Shown: positions 34,953 through 43,590, counted from the stretch's first letter. The stretch is 64,000 nucleotides of DNA from Bacillota bacterium (GCA_040757205.1 JBFLXL010000001.1:124001-188000), one strand, 5' to 3'. Numbers and translations are program-made. The notes: generated by a model not told the origin, from the letters alone.

Positions 34953-35924
34953 GTGCGGTCCGGACCGGGGACGATGGAGTATCGTCAACTGGGGCGCACC
35001 GGACTCAAGGTTTCACGGCTTTGCTTCGGTTCCCTCACGCTGAGCCCGTTGCAGGCCGGCCTCCCGGTCCCGGAAGCCGCCAGGGTGATGCGCCGGGCCT
35101 TTGACCGCGGCGTCAACTTCATTGATACGGCTGAACTGTACCAGAACTACGACCAGATCCGCAGCGCCATCGAGGGCCTGGGAGACGGCGTTCTGGTCGC
35201 CACCAAGAGCTACGCCCACCGGCGGGACCAGATGGAAAAGAGCCTCGTGCTGGCCCTGCGTGCCCTGAAGCGGGACCACATCGACGTTTTTTTGCTGCAC
35301 GAGCAAGAATCGGCACTCACCCTGCGGGGACACCGCGAGGCGCTTGAATACCTGGCCCAAGCCCGGCAGAAGGGCTTGGTGCGCGCGGTGGGCATTTCCA
35401 CCCACCACGTGGCCGGGGTGGAAGCCGCCACCGCCGACCCGAACGTCCAGGTGATTCACCCGGTCATCAACCGGCTCGGTATCGGGATCCGCGACGGGGA
35501 CACCGGGGCGATGCTGCGGGCCATCCGGACGGCGGCCCAAAACGGCAAGGGCTTGTACGGCATGAAGGTCCTGGGCGGCGGGCACCTGTTGGCAGACGCC
35601 GAAGCCGCCTTAAAGTTCGCCATCGGCATCCGGGACTTGGACTCCGTGGCGGTGGGCATGCAGACCACCCTGGAAGTTGAGTGCAACGTGCGCCTCTTTT
35701 CCGGCCAGGTGGTCCCGGACGGGCTGCGGCGGATTGTAGGGCGCCGGCCGCGCCGCCTTTTGGTGGAGCACTGGTGTCTCGCCTGCGGGGAATGTGTGCG
35801 GCGGTGCTCGGCCGGGGCACTATATGTCAAGGATGACGGCCGGGCTGCGGCCCGCCGGGAACTATGCGATCTTTGCGGGTATTGTGCCTCGGTCTGTCCG
35901 CAATTTGCCATAAAGGTGATTTAG
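34953..35924 (+). CDS. Aldo/keto reductase fused to a ferredoxin-like domain
   Basis: 323 residues. The N-terminal AKR TIM barrel (residues 8-270) contains YRQLGRTGLKVSRLCFGS, the Asp/Tyr pair in NFIDTAELYQNY, the Lys of ATKSYAHRR and the His in IDVFLLHEQ. The C-terminal 55 residues hold two Cys clusters, CLACGECVRRC and CDLCGYCASVC, suggesting two 4Fe-4S centres. This MJ0667-like architecture is common in anaerobes and may use ferredoxin or transfer electrons within the protein. Substrate unknown. It is inserted between ireB and ruvX; GTG 34953 is used, with ATG 34974 possible. Confidence 0.9.
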   Translation: MRSGPGTMEYRQLGRTGLKVSRLCFGSLTLSPLQAGLPVPEAARVMRRAFDRGVNFIDTAELYQNYDQIRSAIEGLGDGVLVATKSYAHRRDQMEKSLVLALRALKRDHIDVFLLHEQESALTLRGHREALEYLAQARQKGLVRAVGISTHHVAGVEAATADPNVQVIHPVINRLGIGIRDGDTGAMLRAIRTAAQNGKGLYGMKVLGGGHLLADAEAALKFAIGIRDLDSVAVGMQTTLEVECNVRLFSGQVVPDGLRRIVGRRPRRLLVEHWCLACGECVRRCSAGALYVKDDGRAAARRELCDLCGYCASVCPQFAIKVI

Positions 35925-35926
35925 CC

Positions 35927-36352
35927 GTGCGCCTGATGGGACTCGATATCGGTGACCGGAGGATCGGGGTGGCCTTGACCGATGAAGACGCGGTTCTGGC
36001 TTACCCCCTGGAAGTATTGGAGCGGACCTCGCCGGACAAGGATCTCGGCCGCATTGTCGAGATCATCGACCAGTACGGGGTGGAGCGGGTGGTGGCGGGG
36101 CTGCCGAAAACGCTCTCGGGGGAAGTCGGACCCCAGGGCGAGAAGGTGTTGTCTTTTCTGGACAAACTCCGGCTGCGGTCGGCGGTGCCCGTGGTCACCT
36201 GGGACGAACGGTTAACAACCGTGGAGGTGGAGAGACTACTGATCAGCGCCGACATGGGCCGCCGCCGGCGCCGCCGGGTGGTGGACAAACTTGCGGCGGC
36301 GCTGATCCTGAATTCTTATCTCCACTCCCGGAAATCGGGCGGGGACTCTTGA
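35927..36352 (+). CDS. ruvX: RuvX/YqgF-family RNase H-fold nuclease
   Basis: 141 residues from GTG 35927, 2 nt after the preceding stop. RNase H-like motifs: LMGLDIGDRRIGVAL with catalytic Asp at residue 6, VAGLPKTLSGEVGPQ, and WDERLTT with the second acidic residue; the C-terminus VVDKLAAALILNSYL carries the final Asp. The family acts in 16S rRNA 5' processing and is annotated as a putative Holliday junction resolvase. Position and length are typical. Confidence 0.93.
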   Translation: MRLMGLDIGDRRIGVALTDEDAVLAYPLEVLERTSPDKDLGRIVEIIDQYGVERVVAGLPKTLSGEVGPQGEKVLSFLDKLRLRSAVPVVTWDERLTTVEVERLLISADMGRRRRRRVVDKLAAALILNSYLHSRKSGGDS

Positions 36353-36379
36353 CGTTCTTGGCCGCGGCCAAATAAAATA
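36350..36379 (+). promoter_or_regulatory. Putative sigma-A promoter for yrzB
   Basis: TTGACG beginning at about 36350, 18-nt spacer and TAAAAT, overlapping the end of ruvX. Confidence 0.45.
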
Positions 36380-36409
36380 CTCATAATTTGGTGAAGGAGT
36401 GAACAGAAT

Positions 36410-36673
36410 TTGACCACGACATCGGAAGACGTCATTACCCTGATTGACGAAGAGGGTGAGGAACACGAATTCACCGTCCTGGACATCCTGGAGGTGGACG
36501 GCACGGAGTACGCCATCCTTGTGCCCGTTGACGATGAGGAACAGGAAGACGAAGTGGTGATCTTCAAGTTTACGGAGGACGACGAAGGAAACGAGATCCT
36601 GGTTGAAATCGAAGACGACGAGTGGGAAAAGGTTGCCGACGCCTGGCAGGAGAAAGTTGGTACCGAGCACTAG
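36410..36673 (+). CDS. yrzB: UPF0473 / DUF1292 acidic protein YrzB
   Basis: 87 residues, very acidic, with two repeated halves: ITLIDEEGEEHEFTVLDILEVDGTEYAILVPVD and VVIFKFTEDDEGNEILVEIEDDEWEKVADAW, the DUF1292 pattern. The TTG start has GAAGGAG 11 nt upstream. Function unknown; conserved downstream of ruvX in Firmicutes. Confidence 0.9.
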   Translation: MTTTSEDVITLIDEEGEEHEFTVLDILEVDGTEYAILVPVDDEEQEDEVVIFKFTEDDEGNEILVEIEDDEWEKVADAWQEKVGTEH

Positions 36674-36685
36674 GGGGATAGGACC

Positions 36686-38158
36686 GTGACCGGGCGCCGC
36701 CTATTGTTGTTGGTCGTTTCGGGCCTGGCCGCGCTCCTGTTGACCGTCACGGGGACATTCTGGGGCATTGTCGCCGTGGAGGGCCGGTCACAGACCGTGT
36801 TTCCGGGGGTGTCGGCAGACGGGCTCGACCTCGGGGGACTTAACCGGGCTGAGTGCCTCGAGGCGGTGGCCGGACTTGAAAAGAAACTCCGGCAAACCCC
36901 GCTCACCCTGGTGCACGGGAGCAGGTCTTGGCGGGTTGAGCTGGGCGACCTGGGGTTGGCCGTTGAAGGAGAAAAGATTGCCGACGAAGCGCTTGAAGCC
37001 GGACGCTCCGGTTTTTTTGTGTCCCAGTGGCTGGAGCGCGGTGAAATCAGCCGCAACGGGTTGAAGCTCAGCCTATCCGTCAGTCTCGAGGAACCCCGGT
37101 TCACCACGGTGATCGGGGAAATCACCGCCGAAATCACCCGGCCGCCGGTGGACGCCGGATACCATATCGCTGACGACGACACCGTACATATTATCCCGCA
37201 CCAGGACGGCTACCAGGTGGACCACGGCCGGTTGAAGGAACGCATCATCCAGCAGCTGGAAACCGGGCGTCCCGCCCCGGTTGGCGTCCCTCTGGTGCAC
37301 GTGGCGCCGGGGTACACCACCAGCGACGTGGAAGCCATGAACCTCACCGGGCTGCTGGCCGAGTTCGGGACCGGATACGATCCCGCAATCGCGAACCGGT
37401 CTTACAACATCAGCGTGGCGGCCGGCGCCCTCAACAACCTGCTGATACCCCCGGGAGAGATCGTGTCGTTCAACCGGATTGTTGGTCCCCGCAGCAGTGA
37501 GGCGGGGTACCGGACCGCGCCGGTGATCATCGAAAACCAGTTCCAAGAGGGTATCGGCGGAGGGGTCTGCCAGGTGTCGTCCACCCTGTACAACGCGGTC
37601 GTACTGGCCAACCTGGAAGTGCTGGAACGCAAAAACCACTCCCTGCCGGTGACCTACGTCCCGATCGGCAGGGACGCTACTGTGGTGTACGAGGCGATCG
37701 ACTTCAGGTTCCGGAATAACACCGCCGGCTACCTCTGTCTTAAGACGGCGGCGGCCAACGGGCGGGTTTCGGTAAAGATCTTCGGCGATCAGCGAAATCA
37801 TCCGCGGGTGGAGATCAAAAGCTGGATTACCGAAACACTGGAACCACGGGTCACCTTCGAAAATGACGCGAACTTGGAGAAGGGTAAGCAGGTCGTCAAA
37901 CAGGCGGGTTTGCGCGGGTACCGGGCCAAGGCCGAGCGTTGGGTTTGGCGTGACGGGGAAATCCAAAAGGAATTGCTGCCCGCAAGCTTCTATCATCCAG
38001 TGCCCGAAATCATCGCGGTGGGAACCCGGGAGCCGGTTCCGGCCTTGGTTATCCCTCCGGAAGATGAGGCCCCGAACGGGATTCCAGGCGCCGGCGATCC
38101 GTTGTCGCCGCCGGTGATGCCCCCGCAGGAAAAGCCCGAATCGCCGGGTGAGATGTGA
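36686..38158 (+). CDS. VanW-family exported protein with PG-binding_4 domain
   Basis: 490 residues. An N-terminal membrane anchor (LLLLVVSGLAALLLTVTGTFWGIVAV, residues 6-31) is followed by a peptidoglycan-binding-4-like region (GLDLGGLNRAECLEAV). The VanW domain (residues 230-360) is recognised by PPGEIVSFNRIVGPRS and GGGVCQVSSTLYNAVVLANLEV. A proline-rich C-terminal tail follows. Such YoaR/VanW proteins are cell-surface proteins of spore formers, with unknown enzymatic role. It follows yrzB by 12 nt. Confidence 0.88.
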   Translation: MTGRRLLLLVVSGLAALLLTVTGTFWGIVAVEGRSQTVFPGVSADGLDLGGLNRAECLEAVAGLEKKLRQTPLTLVHGSRSWRVELGDLGLAVEGEKIADEALEAGRSGFFVSQWLERGEISRNGLKLSLSVSLEEPRFTTVIGEITAEITRPPVDAGYHIADDDTVHIIPHQDGYQVDHGRLKERIIQQLETGRPAPVGVPLVHVAPGYTTSDVEAMNLTGLLAEFGTGYDPAIANRSYNISVAAGALNNLLIPPGEIVSFNRIVGPRSSEAGYRTAPVIIENQFQEGIGGGVCQVSSTLYNAVVLANLEVLERKNHSLPVTYVPIGRDATVVYEAIDFRFRNNTAGYLCLKTAAANGRVSVKIFGDQRNHPRVEIKSWITETLEPRVTFENDANLEKGKQVVKQAGLRGYRAKAERWVWRDGEIQKELLPASFYHPVPEIIAVGTREPVPALVIPPEDEAPNGIPGAGDPLSPPVMPPQEKPESPGEM

Positions 38159-38166
38159 GCAGGACG

Positions 38167-38192
38167 GCGGCGGTGTGCAAACCGCCGCTTTT
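38167..38192 (+). terminator. Terminator-like hairpin 1 after the VanW gene
   Basis: gcggcggt (38167-38174) / accgccgc (38181-38188) followed by tttt. Confidence 0.7.
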
Positions 38193-38238
38193 CAACTATA
38201 CCTGCCTGTATCGCTAAATGGCGTGCTTCGCGGTCAGG

Positions 38239-38262
38239 GCGGCGGTGCAAACCGCCGCTTTT
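38239..38262 (+). terminator. Terminator-like hairpin 2, near copy of hairpin 1
   Basis: gcggcggt (38239-38246) / accgccgc (38251-38258) with a GCAA loop, then tttt. The block gcaaaccgccgcttttcaa is identical in both copies, offset by 70 bp. Confidence 0.7.
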
Positions 38263-38351
38263 CAATTGCCAAACCACTGCCAATTATACCGGCGGCCCTC
38301 CCTGCATATAGATGAGCAGAGATTACGGGAGTCTCAAGGGAGGGAAAAGCG

Positions 38352-39080
38352 GTGCACAAAATCGTGTTCTGCGGCCGGAATGACTCGGGCAAATCCACGG
38401 TTCTGGGAGAGGTGTACACCAAGCTCAAGCAGCGCGGATACCAGCCGCTCGCCGTGGGGTCGGGGGTTCAGGATGAAAAGCCGTACCTCTTCAAGGGCAT
38501 CGACCCCGTCTACGTGACCATAGCCGTTCCGGACCCGGGCTCCGACGTGGCCGAAGACATCGAGCGGGCGATCAGGTCCAGCGTGGCGCTGATCAAGGAA
38601 CGGAACCAACTGATCCTGCACGCCCGCAAAGCACTGGACGAGCTGAACAAGGTACGCTCGGTCCTGGAGCTGGGCAACATCTCACAGCGTGACATTCCGG
38701 CGGTCTGTGCCATACCGGACGTGGTCCTCGTTGAGTCGGTGGGAATCAACGACGGCTACCGGGCGCAGGAGAGCCGTCAACTGGCGGACATCCTGGTCAG
38801 CGTCGTCCCGGCCGGGCTGAAAAGCGAAATCCTGATGGAGCCCGGGAACGTGCTGCTTGAGGAGGCCGACATCGTGGTGGTAACCAAGATTGACGTGACC
38901 CCCCGCAGTGAAGCGACGACGACCATAAAGCTCTTGCAGCGGTTCTACCGCTATAAACCGATCATCCCGGTAGTGGCCGTTCATGGTGTCCACCTCGACC
39001 TGGTGGCCGACGAGATCACCAAGCGTTTCTCCGAACCGCTCTTGTTGTTGGGTGACACTGAGGCGCTGCGGCGGAACTAG
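38352..39080 (+). CDS. Orphan P-loop GTPase, HypB/UreG/CobW-like
   Basis: 242 residues. G1/P-loop GRNDSGKST at residues 8-16, a Walker B-like VVLVESVG near 128 and a guanine-specificity motif VVVTKIDV (TKID) near 180, arranged as in SIMIBI metal-chaperone GTPases. There is no His-rich or Cys-rich metal-binding segment, and no hydrogenase, urease or cobalamin gene nearby. GTG 38352 has AAGGGAGGG upstream. It stands alone between two repeat-bearing gaps. The exact family is uncertain; it may be an uncharacterised GTPase for a metalloenzyme or a fluorescent-pyruvoyl-type cofactor. Confidence 0.6.
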   Translation: MHKIVFCGRNDSGKSTVLGEVYTKLKQRGYQPLAVGSGVQDEKPYLFKGIDPVYVTIAVPDPGSDVAEDIERAIRSSVALIKERNQLILHARKALDELNKVRSVLELGNISQRDIPAVCAIPDVVLVESVGINDGYRAQESRQLADILVSVVPAGLKSEILMEPGNVLLEEADIVVVTKIDVTPRSEATTTIKLLQRFYRYKPIIPVVAVHGVHLDLVADEITKRFSEPLLLLGDTEALRRN

Positions 39081-39392
39081 CCGGGAGAAGGGGGGTGCCC
39101 TGTCAACCGTTATATGCAATTTTAGCAGGCAGTTGTACTCCGGATTTTCGGCCGGTGAACGCCTACTCCGTCTCCGGCGGCGAACAGGTTGGCGATGCCG
39201 GGAGAAGGGGGTGCCGGATTTCGACCGGTGAACGGGGGTCGGAGGGAGGGGCCTGTATTTCCTTTGGTTGCTCGGACTGCTATAATCAACTAACAATAAA
39301 GTAAGCAACCCGCCGCGCTCACCAGAGGTGCCGGTCAGGCTTTTGCGATAATCAACCAACAATAAAGCAAGCAACCCGGGGAGGTACCGGCC
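39081..39392 (+). repeat. 312-bp gap built largely of direct repeats
   Basis: Three repeat pairs. ccgggagaaggggg at 39081 and 39198. ccggatt...ccggtgaacg at 39140 and 39214 (offset 74). A 35-bp block at 39278-39312 and 39344-39378 (offset 66, insert 31 bp; core aacaataaagYaagcaaccc, 3 mismatches overall). A TATAAT hexamer lies at 39281-39286 within the first 35-bp copy. The second copy ends at the SD of mltG. No gene seen. Confidence 0.75.
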
Positions 39393-40430
39393 TTGACGTT
39401 CCGGCAGACACTCGTCGACCGTGCTCCGTACATCATTCTGGGCCTCCTGGGGGGGGCCGCTCTTCTGATCGGTGCCGCCTGGATTGCTGTTCAGTCGGTG
39501 CTGGCGCCGGTTTCCGACCAGGAAGCGGGTACGGTGGTGGTCGAGATCCCAGCCCGGGCAAGCACCGGTCAGATCGGCGCCCTCCTCGCCGACCAGGGCC
39601 TGGTTCGGAATGCCGCCGCTTTCCGCCTATATGCCCGGTTCCAGCAATTGGATGCGAACCTGAAGGCGGGCGAATATGAGCTTTCCCCGTCTCAGTCCAC
39701 CCCGGAGATCATTGAAATTCTGGCCCAGGGCCGGGCCAGGCTGGTGGCGTTCACCGTTCCGGAGGGGCTGACCCTGGAGCAGACGGCCATTTTGCTGGCG
39801 GACCGCGGTTTCGTGGACGCCGGCGTCTTCGTGCGGGTCTTGGATGAGAAAGCGGCGGCTCACCCGCTTTCATCCGGCCTGCCGGAGGCGGCACGGTCTC
39901 TGGAGGGTTATCTGTTTCCCGACACCTATCACATTTCCAGCGGGACCGGCGAAGAACGGATTCTTGATTTGCTGCTCGCTCGTTTCGAGCAGGAAATCGT
40001 GAGCCTGGATCTGGAGCGACGGGCCGCGGCCTGCGGTCTTAATCTCCACGAAGCGGTGACTCTGGCCTCCCTGATTGAGCGGGAGGCACGCGTGGCCGAA
40101 GAGCGCCGGGTGATTTCCGGAGTGCTTCATAACCGGCTCAGGCTGAATATGCCCCTGCAGGTTGACGCCACCGTCATTTACGCGTTGGGTGACTTTGACC
40201 GCCGGGTCGTTTTGTACCGTGATCTGGAGGTTGACTCTCCCTACAATACCTACCGGTTTTACGGCCTCCCCCCGGGTCCCATCGCCAGCCCGGGCCGGGA
40301 CTCCCTGGCGGCCGCGGTGGACCCCGAGGAACACGGCTATCTCTACTACGTGGCCAAACCAGACGGCACCCACGCCTTTTCCCGCACCCTGGCCGAACAT
40401 AACGCCAATAAGAGACGGTATCTGCCGTAA
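39393..40430 (+). CDS. mltG: Endolytic murein transglycosylase MltG (YceG-like)
   Basis: 345 residues. One N-terminal membrane span (residues 12-36), a LysM-like subdomain (VVVEIPARASTGQIGALLADQGLV), and the YceG catalytic domain with ASLIEREARVAEER near residue 225, whose Glu corresponds to the catalytic glutamate. Conserved features LQVDATVIYALGD and YNTYRFYGLPPGPIASPG follow. It cleaves nascent glycan strands and sets chain length. TTG 39393 follows GGGGAGG by 8 nt. The alaS-ireB-ruvX-yrzB-mltG order is classic for Firmicutes, here with VanW and GTPase genes inserted. Confidence 0.94.
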   Translation: MTFRQTLVDRAPYIILGLLGGAALLIGAAWIAVQSVLAPVSDQEAGTVVVEIPARASTGQIGALLADQGLVRNAAAFRLYARFQQLDANLKAGEYELSPSQSTPEIIEILAQGRARLVAFTVPEGLTLEQTAILLADRGFVDAGVFVRVLDEKAAAHPLSSGLPEAARSLEGYLFPDTYHISSGTGEERILDLLLARFEQEIVSLDLERRAAACGLNLHEAVTLASLIEREARVAEERRVISGVLHNRLRLNMPLQVDATVIYALGDFDRRVVLYRDLEVDSPYNTYRFYGLPPGPIASPGRDSLAAAVDPEEHGYLYYVAKPDGTHAFSRTLAEHNANKRRYLP

Positions 40431-40970
40431 TATAGAGAATTCAGAATCCAGAATCCAGAATCCAGAAGCCGGGAGTCAGGATTGAGAATTCAGGAGTCGG
40501 GATTCAGAATCCAGAAGCTGGAATTAGGAAAAACTAAGAACCAGGATCACGGTGGCTGCCGAAGTCGATCGTACCTGGTTTTTTGCGTCACTAATTGTGC
40601 GTCGTCAGCTTCCGTGCCGGATGCTCACACCCGGAATCCCCCGGTGGGCATTCCGGCATAAAAACCCGGTTTCCGGGCAAGGCTATTCCCAGACTAGCTA
40701 GTTCCCGGGGCAAAAAAGGGGGACTGTCCCCCTTTTTGGGCGGTGGCACCCGAAGTCGGTAGAAAAGGGGGATTGTCCCCCTTTTTTCCGGCCACCTTGT
40801 GCGTTGCCGTCCTGGAGCTTTCGTGCAGGGTGAAAAGGTATATGACATCTTTTTACCCTGCCTGGCGGGAACAGCTTGAGTACCGCGCTGAGTTCCCGCC
40901 GGCCACTCAGGAGATGGCATCTTTTTGGCCTGCCTGCGGGAACAAGATTTGGGAAGGGGAATGAAGACCG
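40431..40970 (+). repeat. 540-bp gap of dispersed repeats
   Basis: 40436-40525 holds short tandem and spaced copies of attcagaatccagaa, with tccagaagcYgg repeated at 40461 and 40510. Then come a terminator (40539-40584) and two palindromes, gggggactgtccccc at 40718 and gggggattgtccccc at 40767 (offset 49). An imperfect repeat starting catcttttt is found at 40846 and 40918 (offset 72). No gene is supported. Confidence 0.8.
40539..40584 (+). terminator. Probable terminator after mltG
   Basis: aaccagg (40539-40545) / cctggtt (40574-40580) with a structured 28-nt loop, followed by tttt. Confidence 0.6.
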
Positions 40971-42722
40971 TTGGAGCAAGTGCGCCGGAGGCGCGCGGGC
41001 TGGGTTTTCGTAGCTTTGACCGCCGCTTTGGTGCTGCTGGTTTGGAAGCTCGGGGAGGTGCAAATCACTCAGCATGCCGTTTTCAGGGCGGCCAAGCTCA
41101 GCCAGACCGCGGTCCAGGTTTCACTGGAGCCGATGGCCCGCGGGGCGATCCTGGACCGGAATCTGCTTGACTTGACGGGTCGGCACGCCGCGGCCCGGAT
41201 CATTGTAATTCCGCACCTTCTTCCGGAACGGGAGGGGTTGGCGGCCGAATTGGCGGCAATTCTGGGTGCGGATGCCGGCGAGGTGCGGATGCACCTGGAT
41301 TCCCCCGGCGTGTTGCCGTATCCGCTGTCCCGGGTCCAGGAGGAGGCTGTCCTGGCCCGGAGTTGGCCGGGGGTCGGTGTGCTGCCGGTGGCCTTCAGGT
41401 ACGGCGAACGCCCGGTGGCGACGCACATTCTGGGTCACTTGGGCCCATCTTCGCCCGCGACGTCCAAAGTGGCGGCCGAACCCGGCCGGCTCTTCGGCAA
41501 GTCGGGAATCGAACTCTACTATGAGTCCGAGCTGGCCGGCGGGCACCCGGCAGCGGTGGTGCGCAGCTTTGTTGACGCCCGCGGTCTGCCTTTGCCGGGT
41601 CTGGGGTTGGTCGTCGAGGCTCGCAAGGGGAATGACGGGCGGCATGATGTAAGGTTGACGCTGGATCTGGCCGTGCAGGAAATCGTAGAGGAGGTCATGG
41701 ACCGGAGAATCCAGGCGGGGGCGGTAGTGGTCCTGGATACCGCCACCGGGGATATTCTGGCCCTGGCTTCACGGCCCCAGTACCACCCGGACCGGGTGGG
41801 CGAGTCCTTGGGTTCCGGAGTGGCCGACGTGTTCAACAACCAGGCGTTGGCCCTGTACCAGCCGGGCTCCATATTCAAGATAGTCGTGGCGGCCGCGGCC
41901 CTGGAGGAGGGGTTGGTGACTCTGGACACGACGTTTGCGTGCGGCGGGCACGAGGAACGGCTGGTACGGTGCTGGTCGGCCGAGGGCCACGGCGCGGTCG
42001 GTTTAACAGAGGCCTTCGCGGTCTCCTGCAACCCCGCGTTTGCCCGTTTGGCGCTGCAGTTGGGCAGCGGCAAGGTCGCGGAATACGCCCGCCGCTTTAA
42101 GCTGGACCGGCAGGCGGTGATCGGATTTCCTTTCCCACCTGACCAGCGCCAGGATTTTGACCTCATCAGCCGGCCCTACAACTTGGTTAACGCGGGGATC
42201 GGCCAGGGACCGGTTCTGGTGAGCCCGCTGCAAATCACCGCTTTGGTGGCGGCGGTGGGCGGTGACGGTGTGTACCGTCCCCCGCGGCTGGTGTCCGAAG
42301 TCCGGCGGCGGAATGAAGTGGTACGGGTGTTTGAGCCGGGAGCGCCGGAGCGCATAATGACGGCCGGTACCGCGCGGGCGATGGAGGCCCTTTTGAAGTC
42401 GGTGACCGCCGGGGAACTCGGTGAGGCCGCCCGCGTACCCGGATGGGGAAGCGCCGGGAAGACCGGAACGGCACAAACCGGGGAGGGAAACAGCAACGCC
42501 TGGTTTTCCGGCTATGTGCCGGCGGACAAGCCCCGCTACGCAATCACCGTGTTCGTGCGCGGGGGCGGCAGCGGTGGTCAAAGTGCCGCTCCGGTGTTCC
42601 GGGAGATCGCGGCGCAAATCCTGGCGTCAGAGCATTCACCTTCGGGCGGCGGTTTGCTTTCGCCGGGCCGGGTGAATAAAATGGTTGATGACGGCGATTT
42701 CCCCAAAAATGATGAACGATAA
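40971..42722 (+). CDS. Class B penicillin-binding protein (PBP2/SpoVD type)
   Basis: 583 residues with one N-terminal membrane segment (AGWVFVALTAALVLLVWKLGE), a dimerisation domain (RGAILDRNLLDLTG) and a transpeptidase domain carrying the three penicillin-fold motifs: SxxK in YQPGSIFKIV (near residue 304), SxN in FAVSCNPAF (near 348) and KTG in GSAGKTGTAQ (near 500). It crosslinks septal or cortex peptidoglycan. TTG 40971 has GGAAGGGGAA upstream. It is not in a dcw cluster, so a secondary, perhaps sporulation-related, role is inferred. Confidence 0.9.
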   Translation: MEQVRRRRAGWVFVALTAALVLLVWKLGEVQITQHAVFRAAKLSQTAVQVSLEPMARGAILDRNLLDLTGRHAAARIIVIPHLLPEREGLAAELAAILGADAGEVRMHLDSPGVLPYPLSRVQEEAVLARSWPGVGVLPVAFRYGERPVATHILGHLGPSSPATSKVAAEPGRLFGKSGIELYYESELAGGHPAAVVRSFVDARGLPLPGLGLVVEARKGNDGRHDVRLTLDLAVQEIVEEVMDRRIQAGAVVVLDTATGDILALASRPQYHPDRVGESLGSGVADVFNNQALALYQPGSIFKIVVAAAALEEGLVTLDTTFACGGHEERLVRCWSAEGHGAVGLTEAFAVSCNPAFARLALQLGSGKVAEYARRFKLDRQAVIGFPFPPDQRQDFDLISRPYNLVNAGIGQGPVLVSPLQITALVAAVGGDGVYRPPRLVSEVRRRNEVVRVFEPGAPERIMTAGTARAMEALLKSVTAGELGEAARVPGWGSAGKTGTAQTGEGNSNAWFSGYVPADKPRYAITVFVRGGGSGGQSAAPVFREIAAQILASEHSPSGGGLLSPGRVNKMVDDGDFPKNDER

Positions 42723-42808
42723 ATATTGCCTGGAAATGGCGTTTATAATACAATAATAAGGCAGCCGACAGAGAGGTGCCGTGCACTGAGGGGGAGGTGT
42801 AGCGTTTC

Positions 42809-43006
42809 GTGCCGATCTATGACTTCAGGTGTCGTAATTGCGGGCATCAGTTTACCGTGCTGATCCAGTTGTCGGAGAAAGACGGGGTCGGTTGCCCGCG
42901 TTGCCGGAGCAAGAATGTCGGGCAGATCGTTTCCCCCTTCAGCTTGTTTGGCCGGAAACCATCCCGGGACAAATGCGGTTCCGGCGGTATTATGGGCGGC
43001 GGGTGA
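42809..43006 (+). CDS. FmdB-family zinc ribbon protein
   Basis: 65 residues. The N-terminus MPIYDFRCRNCGHQFTVLIQL and CPRCRSKNVGQIVSPF form the FmdB/CxxC-CxxC zinc ribbon, followed by a Gly-rich tail (CGSGGIMGGG). Family role unclear (putative regulator). GTG 42809 follows GGGAGGTG by 9 nt. It precedes thioredoxin. Confidence 0.88.
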   Translation: MPIYDFRCRNCGHQFTVLIQLSEKDGVGCPRCRSKNVGQIVSPFSLFGRKPSRDKCGSGGIMGGG

Positions 43007-43068
43007 AGAATCTGATGAATTGGGGAACAGGTTGTTCTCCAAAACAATGTTGAAGGGAAGGTTCGGGA

Positions 43069-43392
43069 ATGATAGTGGAAATCAATGAGAAAACGTTCGA
43101 GACCGAGGTGACCAGAAGCGAACAGCCCGTGGTGGTGGATTTTTGGGCCGAGTGGTGCGGACCTTGCCGCAGCATGGCCCCGGTGATTCAGCAGGTGGCG
43201 GCGGAGTTTGTGGGCCAGGTCAAGGTCGGCAAGGTGAACGTCGACCAGAATCAGGCTTTGACCGCGCGGTTTGGAATCAAGGGAATTCCCACCTTGCTGT
43301 TCTTCAGGGACGGCCAGGTGGTCGACCAAGAGGTCGGCTTCACCCCTCGCGGCGTCGTGGTGGAGAAGATCAACGCCCTGTTGAAGAAATAG
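43069..43392 (+). CDS. trxA: Thioredoxin
   Basis: 107 residues with the redox motif WAEWCGPCRSMAPV near residue 30, the cis-Pro loop GIKGIPTLLFF near 72 and standard length. It reduces disulfides in the cytoplasm. ATG 43069 has GAAGGGAAGG upstream. No thioredoxin reductase gene is adjacent. Confidence 0.96.
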   Translation: MIVEINEKTFETEVTRSEQPVVVDFWAEWCGPCRSMAPVIQQVAAEFVGQVKVGKVNVDQNQALTARFGIKGIPTLLFFRDGQVVDQEVGFTPRGVVVEKINALLKK

Positions 43393-43455
43393 AAGCCGGA
43401 ACAGGCGCCCGAACCCCATTGAAGCCGAAATGCGCTAAAAATGCGCTGGAGATCC

Positions 43456-43484
43456 TTGTGAGGCGTTTGCCTTTGTGTTATACT
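43456..43484 (+). promoter_or_regulatory. Sigma-A promoter for the rimP-pnp gene cluster
   Basis: TTGTGA (43456-43461), 17-nt spacer, TATACT (43479-43484), about 105 nt before rimP. Confidence 0.65.
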
Positions 43485-43522
43485 TGATCCGGTGTTTTTG
43501 TTTTCCCCCCGCACTGTGTTTT

Positions 43523-43552
43523 CGAAGGAGTGGGTTCCGTCCCACTCCTTCG
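43523..43552 (+). promoter_or_regulatory. Leader hairpin of the rimP operon
   Basis: Perfect 12-bp stem cgaaggagtggg (43523-43534) / cccactccttcg (43541-43552) with a 6-nt loop and no T-run. It would form in the 5' leader of the transcript; it may stabilise the mRNA or be a protein-binding site. The stem contains ggagtggg, not the rimP SD. Confidence 0.6.
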
Positions 43553-43590
43553 CGTTAGTAAAAACTTCGGTCGCCGGAGGTGCAAGTAAC

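Noticed and set aside
38600-39080. Hydrogenase accessory gene hypB for the GTPase
   Set aside because: No His-rich metal-binding segment and no hyp or hydrogenase genes nearby; left as an unassigned GTPase.
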